DNA of 64,000 bases from Davidsoniella eucalypti (Eukaryota; Ascomycota; Sordariomycetes; Microascales; Ceratocystidaceae). The stretch lies in NCBI GenBank assembly GCA_004009845.1, contig RMBW01000075.1, forward strand, positions 1 to 64,000, read 5' to 3'. Numbering within the stretch: the first letter of the stretch is position 1; the number at the start of each line of letters is the position of its first letter. The translations under genes were made by a program, and so were the position numbers. This document shows positions 21,109-30,700 of this stretch, piece after piece. The notes under the pieces were generated by a model, which was given only the letters and a program-made list of their open reading frames with translations, had not been told where the DNA came from and did not search any database.

Positions 21109-23756
21109 ATGGCGTCCAAAAACGCTCAAACGCCGTCGCCTTCAGCCAGTTTCTATGCGATGAGTGACGAGGAGGAAGGATACGATACTATCACCCATAC
21201 ATCAGCCAGACGGGGCGTCAAGCTGCTTTACTGTAAAAACAAGGTGAGTTCTAATCGCTTGATTTATTATGTCTTCTTTCTACTTGAGGGCGCAGCGCAG
21301 CTACTTTCATGCACATACCTATCGTGTCTACCTGGACTGATATGACATCATGATGCTCTAGGCGCAAATCCTAGCCATCGCAGCCACTAACCACATATTC
21401 GTCAACAGGTTTACATCCACCCAACACCGACCGCCAAAGACAACATATCTGGATATGTCGCTCTTTTGCAGCAAAAGGGCCCATCCATTACTGCCCCTGT
21501 CCCACCCAGACCAGACGATGCAGGCTCTAGCGATGCAGACGCCGCTGCAGCCCCCGCCGGACCAGCGTCTTCGGATCTGCTTCTTGCGTGGTTACCCGAC
21601 ACTTCACTCGGCGAAAACGAAGGCGTATACGTCAAAGTTAACATGAACGAAGACGACAACCCACCGAAACAGACCATTCTTGTACCACCGCCGCCGACCG
21701 TCACCGATAGTCAAAATGTCGCCGGATACTATGCCTTTGCGATCCCACTAAGCGCTATATACTCTGTAACGGTCAGGCCACCTAGCGTAGGCTGGTGGTA
21801 TGGCTCCATCATCATCAACTCTCGTGCCGGCGATAGCTTCCCTGCGCTCTTCTTCCATGATAATGAGTGTCAAAGTACAGCTTTGCAGAAGAAGCGTCGC
21901 ACCAAGAACAATTTCGATGTCTTCGGCAAAAATGGCCAGATGTTCTGGGGCGGAGAAGAGACTCTGCGTTGGCTAAAGCAATATGTTCGTGTGGAACGGT
22001 CTGGTGCCGAGCCGAACATCTACCTCATCAACGCATCGGAAGAGGATATCAAGAACTTTGGTAAAGCTGTTGCTGCTAAGAAAGAAGCTGCTGCTAAGGC
22101 AAAGGCGGGAACTACTGGTGGCGAAATAGATCCCGTGTTCAAATTTGTCAAGGAAACTGGCTGGAACATCATGGCACAGTTCAGCAAAGTAACCACATTC
22201 ACTCGCCGCGCCGCTCAAGAAGTACTTGACAATCCTCGCATGCCTCCTCAGATGCGTCGTCTGGTGCAAAACCCCGATGTCCAGACATTGCAAGAAGAAT
22301 ATGATAGCGCGCGCATATACTTATCTCGCTGGGCCATGGGAGTAGCTGAGCAGAGTGCAAAAGACCGCAGTCGCCGAGTATGGACTGCTAAAGATGTTCA
22401 AGATCTCGAGAAGACGGAACTGGGAGACTTTGAACTTCTCAATGGAGCAGCGTCTATGACCCTTCAAGAGCGCAGACAACCAGTAACATTTGAAGAGTGG
22501 GATGCATTCTTCGACCCAGTCACTGGTAGTCTTCATAAGACTATTGATGAAGTTAAAGAGCGCATTTTCCATGGAGGTCTAGACCTCGATGACGGTGTGC
22601 GTAAAGAAGCTTGGCCTTTCTTGATGGGCGTGTATAGCTGGTATAGTACAACCGAGGAGCGCAAGGCCCAGATGGCATCTCTTAGGGACGAATACTACAA
22701 GCTAAAGCAGGCATGGTGGGAGAGACTTGATGGCCTTGGTGGCGAAAACGAAGCTGGTGAATGGTGGAGAGAACAAAGAAACCGTATTGGTAAGTGATTT
22801 ATTCGTCATACGTAATACACCTAGTCTCATAAAGTACTAACAACTTCACAGAGAAGGATGTACACCGCACAGACCGCAACATTGCCATGTTCTCAGGCGA
22901 CGACATCCCCCACCCTGACCCCAAGTCTCCCTTTGCGGAGGTAGGCACTAACGTACATCTGGAGCAGCTAAAAGAACTTCTACTCACTTACAACGAGTAC
23001 AACAAGGATCTTGGCTACGTCCAGGGTATGTCTGATCTTCTTGCCCCCATATATGCCGTAGTGCAAGACGATGCGCTTGCTTTCTGGTGTTTCCAGCGCT
23101 TCATGGATCGTATGGAACGAAACTTCCTAAAGGACCAATCTGGAATGCGTTCGCAACTACTCACCCTAGACCATCTCGTACATTTTATGGACCCCAAGTT
23201 GTATGAGCACCTCAAGTCTGCAGACAGTACCAACTTCTTCTTTTTTTTCCGCATGCTTCTAGTCTGGTATAAGCGAGAGTTTGAATGGCAAGATGTTTTG
23301 CATTTGTGGGAAGTCCTTTGGACAGATTTCCTCAGCAACAGTTTCCATCTGTTTGTAGCTCTAGCTATACTTGAGAAGCACCGCGATGTAATGATTAACC
23401 ATCTCAAGTCGTTTGACGAGGTCTTGAAATACGGTAAGTTAATTTGGTAGCATTGCATTGTACCCTAACAAGTATGTAACAAAGCATGCTAACAGTATAT
23501 TTATAAAGTCAACGAACTCTCTTGCACTATGGACCTTGAGTCCACCCTAATCCGCGCCGAGTCTTTATTCCGCAAATTCCAGCGCTTAGTTGAGGCAGTT
23601 GATAAGAAACACAACTTCCCTGCTGCTCCATGTAGTAGTAGCAAGGCAGCCAAGGAAGAGGAGCAGATCGTTACACCCGAGCTGCGGAAAGTGCTCAGTC
23701 GCAATGCGGAAGTTCTCTACGTCCCATCAAGCAAACGCAAGGCGCTGAACAACTGA
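21109..23756 (+). CDS. gyp7: Gyp7-like TBC domain Rab GTPase-activating protein
   Basis: Four exons (21109-21243, 21409-22789, 22852-23433, 23509-23756) encode 781 residues (yeast Gyp7 has 746). Gyp7/TBC1D15 proteins stimulate GTP hydrolysis on Ypt7/Rab7, acting in vacuole and late endosome fusion. The N-terminal part (to about 390) is the Rab-binding-like region with VKLLYCKNKVYIHPTPTAKD. The TBC domain begins at LDLDDGVRKEAWPFLMGVY. The arginine finger lies in IEKDVHRTDRN, formed across the exon 2-3 junction (Arg near 511), and the glutamine finger in YVQGMSDLLAPI (near 562). The domain ends with FYVNELSCTMDL-type sequence made by the exon 3-4 join. All three introns have GTAAGT or GTGAGT donors and frame-keeping acceptors. 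Confidence 0.95.
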
Positions 23757-25743
23757 CAATCACAGTTCTTAGAAGAGCAACGCTCTGTTTGGTCATTTGA
23801 ATGAGATACAGGAGCTCTACAGTCCTGTTTTTAGAGTTGTTGACTATTGTTATCATGTTTTCTTTCTTTTTGTTTTGATAACGGCGTTTAGGCATGGAAT
23901 TTTATGAATTGGCACTGGCTAAACTATGTTGTATGTACGTACAGTTAGGGTTCCAATAGCCTTGAATAAACCAAAACTTTCTCGCTGCTATTTGTAGCAG
24001 TTGTGCAGGATCAGCCGGACTTACAGCACCGTTAGAAAAATGTTACGCACACGAAATATATTGGATTCCTACACACACATAACTAACTCTATATATCATA
24101 TATACTGTGTTCTCCCCTTGGATTACCGGCCAACTCCGCAACTAAGGATGTACTAGCTGGAGCTAAAGTGAAAAAAGGAAGAAGAAAAAAGGATTATGCT
24201 TGGCTTTGTGGGCAGTTGTCGACGACAGGTTTGTTTTCTTCCATGTTCAACTAGGCTTATCTCAAATCCCGCTATGCTGATACACACAAGGCGGGATTTG
24301 TATACTCCGTACAGTGCAGATACTTATATCGCCAACATGTGGCCTTGCCAAGCTTTTACGGTTACAGCAATAAAAAAACAAGGCGGCTTTGCAGTTTGAT
24401 TCATTCGATTAAGGAATCTGCAGCTGGGCCCGAGTCCGAGTCTGTGACACATTCCTATTCTTCATCCTCCATGTAGAGGTAACTGCAGCATCAACTGCAG
24501 CAACTACACTGTACACATGCGGACATAAAATAGATATGTAGATAGTCAGACATGTATGTACATAGGACACTGATACCGTAGACAGTGCCGAATGCAACTG
24601 GCCTGAGGGCACAAACTGGGCGCCAATGCTACCACTACTAATACTATACAGTATAATTGCTGATTGGCTATTGGATAAGCAGCACTCCGTCCTGATGCTG
24701 CATACCAGGAAACGGACATCTTCCCCGGCTCGCAAAGATCTGCCCGGTCGCAGATTGTATGTAAGAACCAGGAAGAGCCGAGACCGGCAGAGAAAAGCGT
24801 ACGTAGAAAGAGAGACAACATTGTTTGTAGAGGGAATGTTTAAGCGCTGCTGCGACGTTTAGAGTTAGAGTTGGACAACAGATCTTTGCAAAAAAAGCAA
24901 AAATTTGCGTTCAAGGTAAGCTACCTAGCCCGCAAGGCCACGCATGACCCTTTTGACAATTTGGTTTGAAGCTGGTGATGCGAGCGCACGAGCACGGCTT
25001 TTGCAGCCCGAAAAGCCCGGGAGCCGTATAAGAAGGACGAGGGATATCCGACACAAGCGCAAACAAGAGACAGGCATTGCATCAAGGCCTCGGACGCGGG
25101 CCAAGATTTCTTAGTAGCGTTTTAGCAGCGTGAGATCGCTCGTACTGTGAAGAAGAGAGGTACTGGAGGACCAGAACCAATCATTTTTTCTGTTTGTCTG
25201 TATGTGTCTAATGATATTATTTTTTTTGCTTGGCCTTTCTAGAAGCCCGGGATGTTTCTAAAAACTCCTAAGCTGTCGTTTTTGGCGGGCAAAGAGAGTT
25301 TTGTCTGGGTGGTCCACGCGCACTAGTGGATTGGAATGGCCGGCCTTGACCAGACTAGGTTTAGTGTGTGGGAAAGCTAGATGTTTCTTGGCCTGACATT
25401 TTGTTTGATATATAAGCAGGCCTAGGTTTGACTCAGGCCTCCGTTCTCTTAAATACCTTTGGCTTCTCTTCCCCCGCCGTTACAAACACTTGGATAGTCC
25501 CTTATATTCGGTGTGTACACTTATCATCTTCATCTTGTCTTCTTTACAGCATTAGTTCTAGTCTCTTTGTTCCTGGCGTGCATAGATATCCCAGTTATCT
25601 GTCTAATTTACTCCCCCCATTTCTCTTTTTATTTTATTTTTTATAACGAATATCTCGACATCGTCCCGCCGTGCCACTCTCCACCCGTACATTCACATCC
25701 CACCTCTAACTCAACAACCAATACACATACGCATCTGCCCACT
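23757..25743. other. Intergenic, 2.0 kb, long leader of the deformylase gene
   Basis: No convincing gene. Short open frames on both strands have unlikely compositions. A TATA box at 25409 lies 335 bases before the start codon of the next gene, and the sequence after it is a pyrimidine-rich leader. Around 25020 a second GTATAAGAAGG sequence could be another start region. Nothing else recognised. Confidence 0.55.
25409..25416 (+). promoter_or_regulatory. TATA box upstream of formyl-THF deformylase gene
   Basis: TATATAAG is followed by about 330 bases of pyrimidine-rich leader before the ATG at 25744. Assignment is by position only. Confidence 0.45.
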
Positions 25744-26586
25744 ATGGCTGATACTCATATTCTCACCTTCTCGTGCCCCGATAAGCCGGGAATCGTGCAC
25801 GCCGTCACTAGCATCTTCGCCAACAACAAGCTAAACATTATCAAGCTGCAGCAGTTCTCCGACCCGACATCGCAACAGTTCTTCATGCGCGTACAGTTTG
25901 GCCCTACGCCGTCTACTGAGCATCTGCGCCCTGGGTTTGACTCGCTGGCCGCTGACTACCAGATGGACTATGAGCTGCGGCCTGTTTCTCAGAAGATGCG
26001 GGTGTTGATCATGGTGTCCAAGATTGGCCACTGCCTCAACGATCTGCTGTTTCGCGTCAAGTCCGGCCAGCTGCCCATTTGCATTTCTGTCATTGTCTCG
26101 AACCACACCGAGTTTGCCAGCCTATGTGCCCACCACGGCATTGAGTTCCACCACCTGCCCGTCACGCGCGATAATAAGGCGCAACAGGAGCAGCAGATTC
26201 TGGACCTTGCCAAGCAGCACGATGTCGAGCTGATCGTGCTGGCTAGATACATGCAGGTGCTTTCGCCGACGCTGTGCACTGCCATGAGCGGCCGCATCAT
26301 CAACATTCACCACTCTTTCCTGCCTTCTTTCAAGGGCGCGAAGCCTTACCACCAGGCCTACGACCGTGGTGTTAAGATCATTGGTGCCACTGCCCACTTC
26401 GTGACTGCCGATCTGGACGAGGGCCCGATCATCGAGCAGCGTGTGGCTCGCGTCGACCATGCCATGAGCGCCAAGGAACTGGTGGACGAGGGTTCCAACG
26501 TCGAGAGCCAGGTTCTGGCCGCGGCCGTGCGGTGGTATGCCGAGCGCAAGGTGTTCCTCAACGGAACCAAGACCATTGTCTTTTAA
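25744..26586 (+). CDS. purU: Formyltetrahydrofolate deformylase (PurU)
   Basis: An intronless frame of 280 residues, the same length as E. coli PurU. The enzyme hydrolyses 10-formyl-THF to formate and THF, balancing one-carbon pools. Residues 5-80 form an ACT regulatory domain (ILTFSCPDKPGIVHAVTSIF). Residues 85-265 form the formyltransferase-type domain. The catalytic Asn-His-Asp set is visible: Asn187 and His189 in IINIHHSFLPSFKGAKPYH, and Asp225 in DLDEGPII. VLARYMQVLS and DHAMSAKELVDEG are also typical. The frame is open upstream to 25513 but without an ATG, so 25744 is the start and no mitochondrial presequence is evident. Codon third positions are GC-rich compared with neighbours. The GC bias and lack of introns could reflect high expression or bacterial origin; I cannot tell which. 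Confidence 0.96.
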   Translation: MADTHILTFSCPDKPGIVHAVTSIFANNKLNIIKLQQFSDPTSQQFFMRVQFGPTPSTEHLRPGFDSLAADYQMDYELRPVSQKMRVLIMVSKIGHCLNDLLFRVKSGQLPICISVIVSNHTEFASLCAHHGIEFHHLPVTRDNKAQQEQQILDLAKQHDVELIVLARYMQVLSPTLCTAMSGRIINIHHSFLPSFKGAKPYHQAYDRGVKIIGATAHFVTADLDEGPIIEQRVARVDHAMSAKELVDEGSNVESQVLAAAVRWYAERKVFLNGTKTIVF

Positions 26587-27709
26587 TTATCTCTACTCAA
26601 AAAGCAGCTAAAGCCTGCCTTTCCTGTTTGGAATGCGGTAGTTTGGTTTCCGTGGAGCGCGCAAATAAACTAGATAGCAATGGAAGGCAGATAGACTTCG
26701 GCTTCTACAGGATGGCGGACAGTCTCTGTGGCCTGAAATTTTGCATTTGGGGGTTACGGTTGCAGAGAAATTTAGATATGTAGAACGAGAGGGAAAGCCC
26801 AAGCACTCAAGCAATCCGGCCGCAGAAGAGGAACTCTGTGCGCCAAGCGTTGATACTTGTTGGGCCAACGATTGGGATGGGGTCTGGACTCTTCATACAT
26901 ACACATTATTGCACTGTAAGTGTACTACTTCACATGCCCGGCATGTATCGATAGATTTGAATTTGGCGCAAAACAATGCAAGCGCCGCTTGCTACTACCA
27001 CCGTCACCTTGTATCAGCTCCTTCAGCCTCCATGTGTGTGTCCGTTATCGTCCATACCGTTGCTGTGATAAACCCTCTGCTTATATTGCAGCCGTGCTAT
27101 CATTGACCTGCGTGGGGCCCATCCTTCTGCGACAACTCAAGAACACAAACGAAATCTGGCGGTTGAAACATAATAAACATGCATTGGCTGCATTGACGGC
27201 AGATCTAAGGGCAGATCTAAGGACGGCTTTCTTCATCAGACCGGCCGGAATCCGGCCAATTGTTTTGAGTGTATTTCTTCGGATAGCATGGGCATGGACT
27301 TTGAGGCCGTCAATCTGTTTTTGCAGTTTCTGCCATAGAAAGTTGTGTCTGCCTTACTATGAGTCGCTCTTTCAGAGCATTTTCACCAAACGGTTCTGTT
27401 GCCGGGAAGTTTTGCAGGGGAGGAAGGATGGCGGCTAGTGCTTATCTAATCATCGGGGAGTGGGCAGGCGCTTTACTCCGAAACAGATCTCACCGCCTTT
27501 GAGAAAAATATTCTGCCATAAGTTTTTTCTTTTGCGGTCTACCAAACGTTTGTTTTCGCATAATTTTTCCAAAGCGTTCCTAGCAATTTTTACGCTGCCT
27601 CATCTTCAACCTTATCGATCTTGAAAAAAATAAAATTGGCTATCAGTCTACCATCATTTTGAGCCTTGATTTCAATTAATACTATAAAAACCCTCAAAAT
27701 ACCGCCAAA
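26587..27709. other. Intergenic between purU and nop10
   Basis: The longest open frame (26920-27438 +, 172 codons) is Cys-rich with no recognisable motif, and I do not call it. A 12-base unit GGCAGATCTAAG is directly repeated near 27200-27223. The last 180 bases are the AT-rich promoter and leader of nop10. Confidence 0.55.
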
Positions 27710-28045
27710 ATGCATTTGATGTACACTCTGGACACCGAGGGCAAGCGTATCTACACGCTGAAGAAGATCGTCGACGACCATGTCACCAAGTCGGCGCACC
27801 CTGCGCGCTTCTCGCCCGACGACAAGTGGTCTCGCCAGCGTGTCACTCTAAAGCGCCGTTTCGGTCTGCTGCTCACTCAGCAGGGTAAGTTGTTGTCCTT
27901 TCTTCCATTCCTCTAAATCGAGGCGAAGGGCCAGTCTAGTCTCTATTGCTTCTATCACCGCAAGTCTTCATCGAGATTAAATTGCTAACTCGCATTCTCA
28001 CACTTGATAGACGACAAGAGCAAGTACAGCGTAATTGCCAAATAA
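27710..28045 (+). CDS. nop10: H/ACA snoRNP subunit Nop10
   Basis: Two exons, 27710-27884 and 28011-28045, encode 69 residues. Nop10 is the small core protein of H/ACA ribonucleoproteins, which guide rRNA pseudouridylation and rRNA processing in the nucleolus together with Cbf5, Gar1 and Nhp2. Nearly the entire first exon is the family signature: MHLMYTLDTEGKRIYTLKK, then SAHPARFSPDDKWSRQRVTL and KRRFGLLLTQQ. The second exon adds only DDKSKYSVIAK, a short charged tail. This makes the protein slightly longer than yeast Nop10 (58 residues). The 126-nt intron has a GTAAGT donor, a GCTAAC branch site and a GATAG acceptor. I found no box C/D motif in it, so no intronic snoRNA is claimed. Confidence 0.95.
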
Positions 28046-28054
28046 GCTGGTCGT

Positions 28055-28358
28055 TCATTCTTGAACACGCACAAGCTTGCCGTCAATCGATACGTCCGCG
28101 AATAGCTTTTGACGTCGCTCATAAACCTCCCCTCTTCTCTTTTGCCAGGCATTATATTCCTGCGTAATCAAGTATTGGAATCTTGCATCCGCCAATGTTC
28201 GATTCTCCCCGGAACTGTGGCTATGGAGCCGAGTAATCCAAATGTTTTCAACGTATCTTGCTACAGCCAAGTTCACTTGAGACCTCTCAGATTCAAATAG
28301 CGCATATTCTCGGTAAACTTTGCAGTTGGGGATGGTCAGATCACTTTATGGACGACAT
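28055..28358 (-). pseudogene. Possible small hypothetical gene with a 1-nt break at its start
   Basis: On the minus strand, convergent to nop10 with only 9 bases between the stop codons, a frame stays open from 28342 to a TGA at 28055-28057 (95 sense codons). It reads like a real globular or helical protein: CKVYREYALFESERSQVN near the start and QEYNAWQKRRGEVYERRQKL near the end. It has no ATG of its own. An ATG at 28356-28358 (MSSI) is in frame only if one A of the AAA at 28345-28347 is removed. So either this is a recently broken gene, or a base-call error, or a gene with an unseen first exon behind a weak AAG acceptor. I do not recognise the family. Confidence 0.35.
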
Positions 28359-29362
28359 ATCTTATTACTCCCTTGTGCTTGTTCCTTCTATCGTTTTCCT
28401 CGTCACTTCTTATTCTTGTAAGTAAATCAGCAAGAAGCCTCGCAGTTTGAGGCTTAACCCTCTTCAAGAGGGGGAAGTTAAAAAATAGTCGGGATTACGC
28501 TTGAACTATCTCGTTTCTTTTTTTTTCTTCTATTTTTTCCTTTCCATTCCTCTCGTATCTATACGTCGTTGTCCTTTTTTTGCTTGCTTCGTTCTGAATC
28601 ACCATATCACACAAACCGGAGTTGGAGTTCATCTTTTCATCCCTTTTTCTCTCACGTTGATTTGGGCTACATCAAGCCTTGGGCTAGTTAAACAAAACTT
28701 AAAAGTACATCAAAACGAACAAATGACAGTACGAACTACATATAGTGAATTTGAAAATGTATAAGAAGCGTGCCATGTACATATATATATATATATATTG
28801 GCAACTGAAAGTATATGAACATGTTCTTCTCTCAATCATGTAATAGGCAAAGTACAGTCGCAGAAATATTTAATATAATACAGTAGTAATATAAAAAGCC
28901 CAAAATACGTCAAACCAGAATCCAAATACTTTTGTGTATCCCAAAATAACTGAATAAAATACAAACGTGATAATGTCCCAACTTAGAAATGGCAATCCAA
29001 TCAATGCCCTGTCAAACCTACCGAGTCGAGCAACCTAGTCCCATCATCCATCGCCCTTTTGACAGCAACATCTTGTAGCAGTACGTAGTCCCTAATTGAT
29101 ATGGTTATCAATCGCTTTCCTGTAGCAGAAGAAACAGCTGGTGTTAGTGACGACAACTACCTCCCAATAGAGACATATATCATGAAATCTAGGAAGAATC
29201 CCAAACCCCCTTCTCGGTTTGCACATGAAGATCCGATAGATCTCTTAATAGCAAGCTTGTACTAATGATACTCATGGGATGAAGAAAGAGACAACATACC
29301 CACAAGGGATGTTATTTGTTACATACTCAAGTGAGAGTTTGCAAAACAACAAACGAAACCAT
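28359..29362. other. Intergenic, AT-rich 3' flank of nob1
   Basis: T-rich and purine-rich tracts, a nine-unit AT microsatellite (28781-28798), and AT-rich sequence that probably holds the nob1 3' UTR on the minus strand. No gene recognised. Confidence 0.55.
28781..28798. repeat. (AT)9 microsatellite
   Basis: Nine perfect AT units in the flank between the possible antisense gene and nob1. Confidence 0.85.
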
Positions 29363-30700
29363 CTACCGCCGCTTCTTGGAGTTGACACTACGGCCCGCAC
29401 CAATGCGGATGCGGTCTGACGAATTCTTACGCTCGCCAGTGAGAATGCCGGGCAAGTAATCCTGATCCATCAGATCGCGCTGTCTGATTCTTGAGCGCTC
29501 GCTGCTTGCCTTGGTGTACTCCCTTTGATCCTCAGTCAGAATCAAGTTGCGGCCCCAGCCCTTGTGACCACCGGCAGACACGTTCTTGGGCATCTTGCCG
29601 TTGGAGCTACCGTGGATAGGCTTAGGAATGCTGTATACGTTTCCTCGGTTGTTCCACTGGAAGTTTTTCTTGAGGAACAACTTGAAGGTTCCGTCGGAGT
29701 TGGTTGCGCAGCTGGTACGGATGAGTGTCGACTGACCACAGCGAGGGCAAAACTGCTTGGTCATGTCCTTGGTTGTCGCGAAGCAGCCGTGACAGCGAAG
29801 GATAAAAGTCTTGACAGTAGTGATACGATGCATTGAGCTAGACATGATGTTGAGGCCAATGCGGAGAGCAACGTTCTGCATAGCATAATCAGTGGTCAAT
29901 AGAGCCGCCTCAATAAACTTGACTTCGTCACTAGGCAGTGAACCCATCTCCTCGTCGATTCGCTTCTTCAAGTTCGATGGCGTGATCCAACCATCCTCGT
30001 CGTCTGAGGCCTGACCATCATCTTGATTCCAGGTATCTTGGTTTTCGGTTTGCTCTGGGGTGTTGGCTTCTTCATGAGTAGGGGCCGTCGTTTTTGTAGC
30101 GGTCTCGGTAGGTTTGGGCTCCGAGATTGACAGTTCCTCAAGTTCACTAACAGTAGCTTGATCAATAGTAGACGCCTCGACTGCAGTAGGCTCCTTAGTG
30201 TCTTCATTCGTAGTTCCATTGGTATTGTTTTCAGGAGTGTTATCGGAGTCGACTTTCCCGTTCTCAGCGGAGTCAGATGTAGCGGGAACATTAGTGTCGA
30301 CCTGGCTAGGGTTCTTTCTCAGTCTATCGCAGTTTCCATGTCTCTCGCAGTCCAGCTCATATGCGAGAGCCAATAGTTGCAGATCAGGCCTCGATAGAAC
30401 CTCTAGATCACCAGTCTTGCGCGCAAAGGTGGACACGAAAGCTAGACTTTCAGGCCTGGGACTACGCAGGTTGAGGAAAGGAAGCAGATTCTGCAGGCGG
30501 TTGCGGGTGTGTGCATCACGAACTTCGTCAAGAACGCTAGGGATTGTGTAAATCTTCTCGGCCTTGGTCATCAACGTGCTAATAGGAGGGTCATTCTTAA
30601 TCAGGGGACCAGTGTCAATGATTAGTGAGTGTATACTCTTGGGGACGTCAGCAGAGGCAGGTGTGGCGGCCACAGCGCCAGAAATAGGTGTGGAAGCCAT
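29363..30700 (-). CDS. nob1: 20S pre-rRNA endonuclease Nob1
   Basis: An intronless frame of 445 residues (yeast Nob1 has 459). Nob1 cuts 20S pre-rRNA at site D in the cytoplasm to make mature 18S rRNA. The PIN nuclease domain begins at HSLIIDTGPLIKND, where Asp29 is the first metal ligand, and continues through IYTIPSVLDEVRDAHTRNRL and RPDLQLLALAYELDCERHG. A Glu/Thr/Asn-rich disordered insert fills about residues 140-235. The conserved DYAMQNVALRIGLNIMSS precedes a zinc ribbon near residues 299-325 (RCHGCF and FCPRCG). The tail has NRGNVYSIPKPIHGSSNGK, the Gly-rich GGHKGWGRNLILTEDQREY and DQDYLPGILTGERKNSSDR, all Nob1 hallmarks. The start ATG opens the conserved frame. Confidence 0.97.
   Translation of the reverse strand: MASTPISGAVAATPASADVPKSIHSLIIDTGPLIKNDPPISTLMTKAEKIYTIPSVLDEVRDAHTRNRLQNLLPFLNLRSPRPESLAFVSTFARKTGDLEVLSRPDLQLLALAYELDCERHGNCDRLRKNPSQVDTNVPATSDSAENGKVDSDNTPENNTNGTTNEDTKEPTAVEASTIDQATVSELEELSISEPKPTETATKTTAPTHEEANTPEQTENQDTWNQDDGQASDDEDGWITPSNLKKRIDEEMGSLPSDEVKFIEAALLTTDYAMQNVALRIGLNIMSSSMHRITTVKTFILRCHGCFATTKDMTKQFCPRCGQSTLIRTSCATNSDGTFKLFLKKNFQWNNRGNVYSIPKPIHGSSNGKMPKNVSAGGHKGWGRNLILTEDQREYTKASSERSRIRQRDLMDQDYLPGILTGERKNSSDRIRIGAGRSVNSKKRR

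Noticed and set aside
26920..27438. 172-codon Cys-rich plus-strand frame
   Set aside because: No signal peptide, no regular cysteine spacing, no family resemblance; likely chance frame between purU and nop10.
27885..28010. snoRNA in the nop10 intron
   Set aside because: No box C (RUGAUGA) or box D (CUGA) pair, and no clear H/ACA hairpins; the intron only shows normal splice signals.
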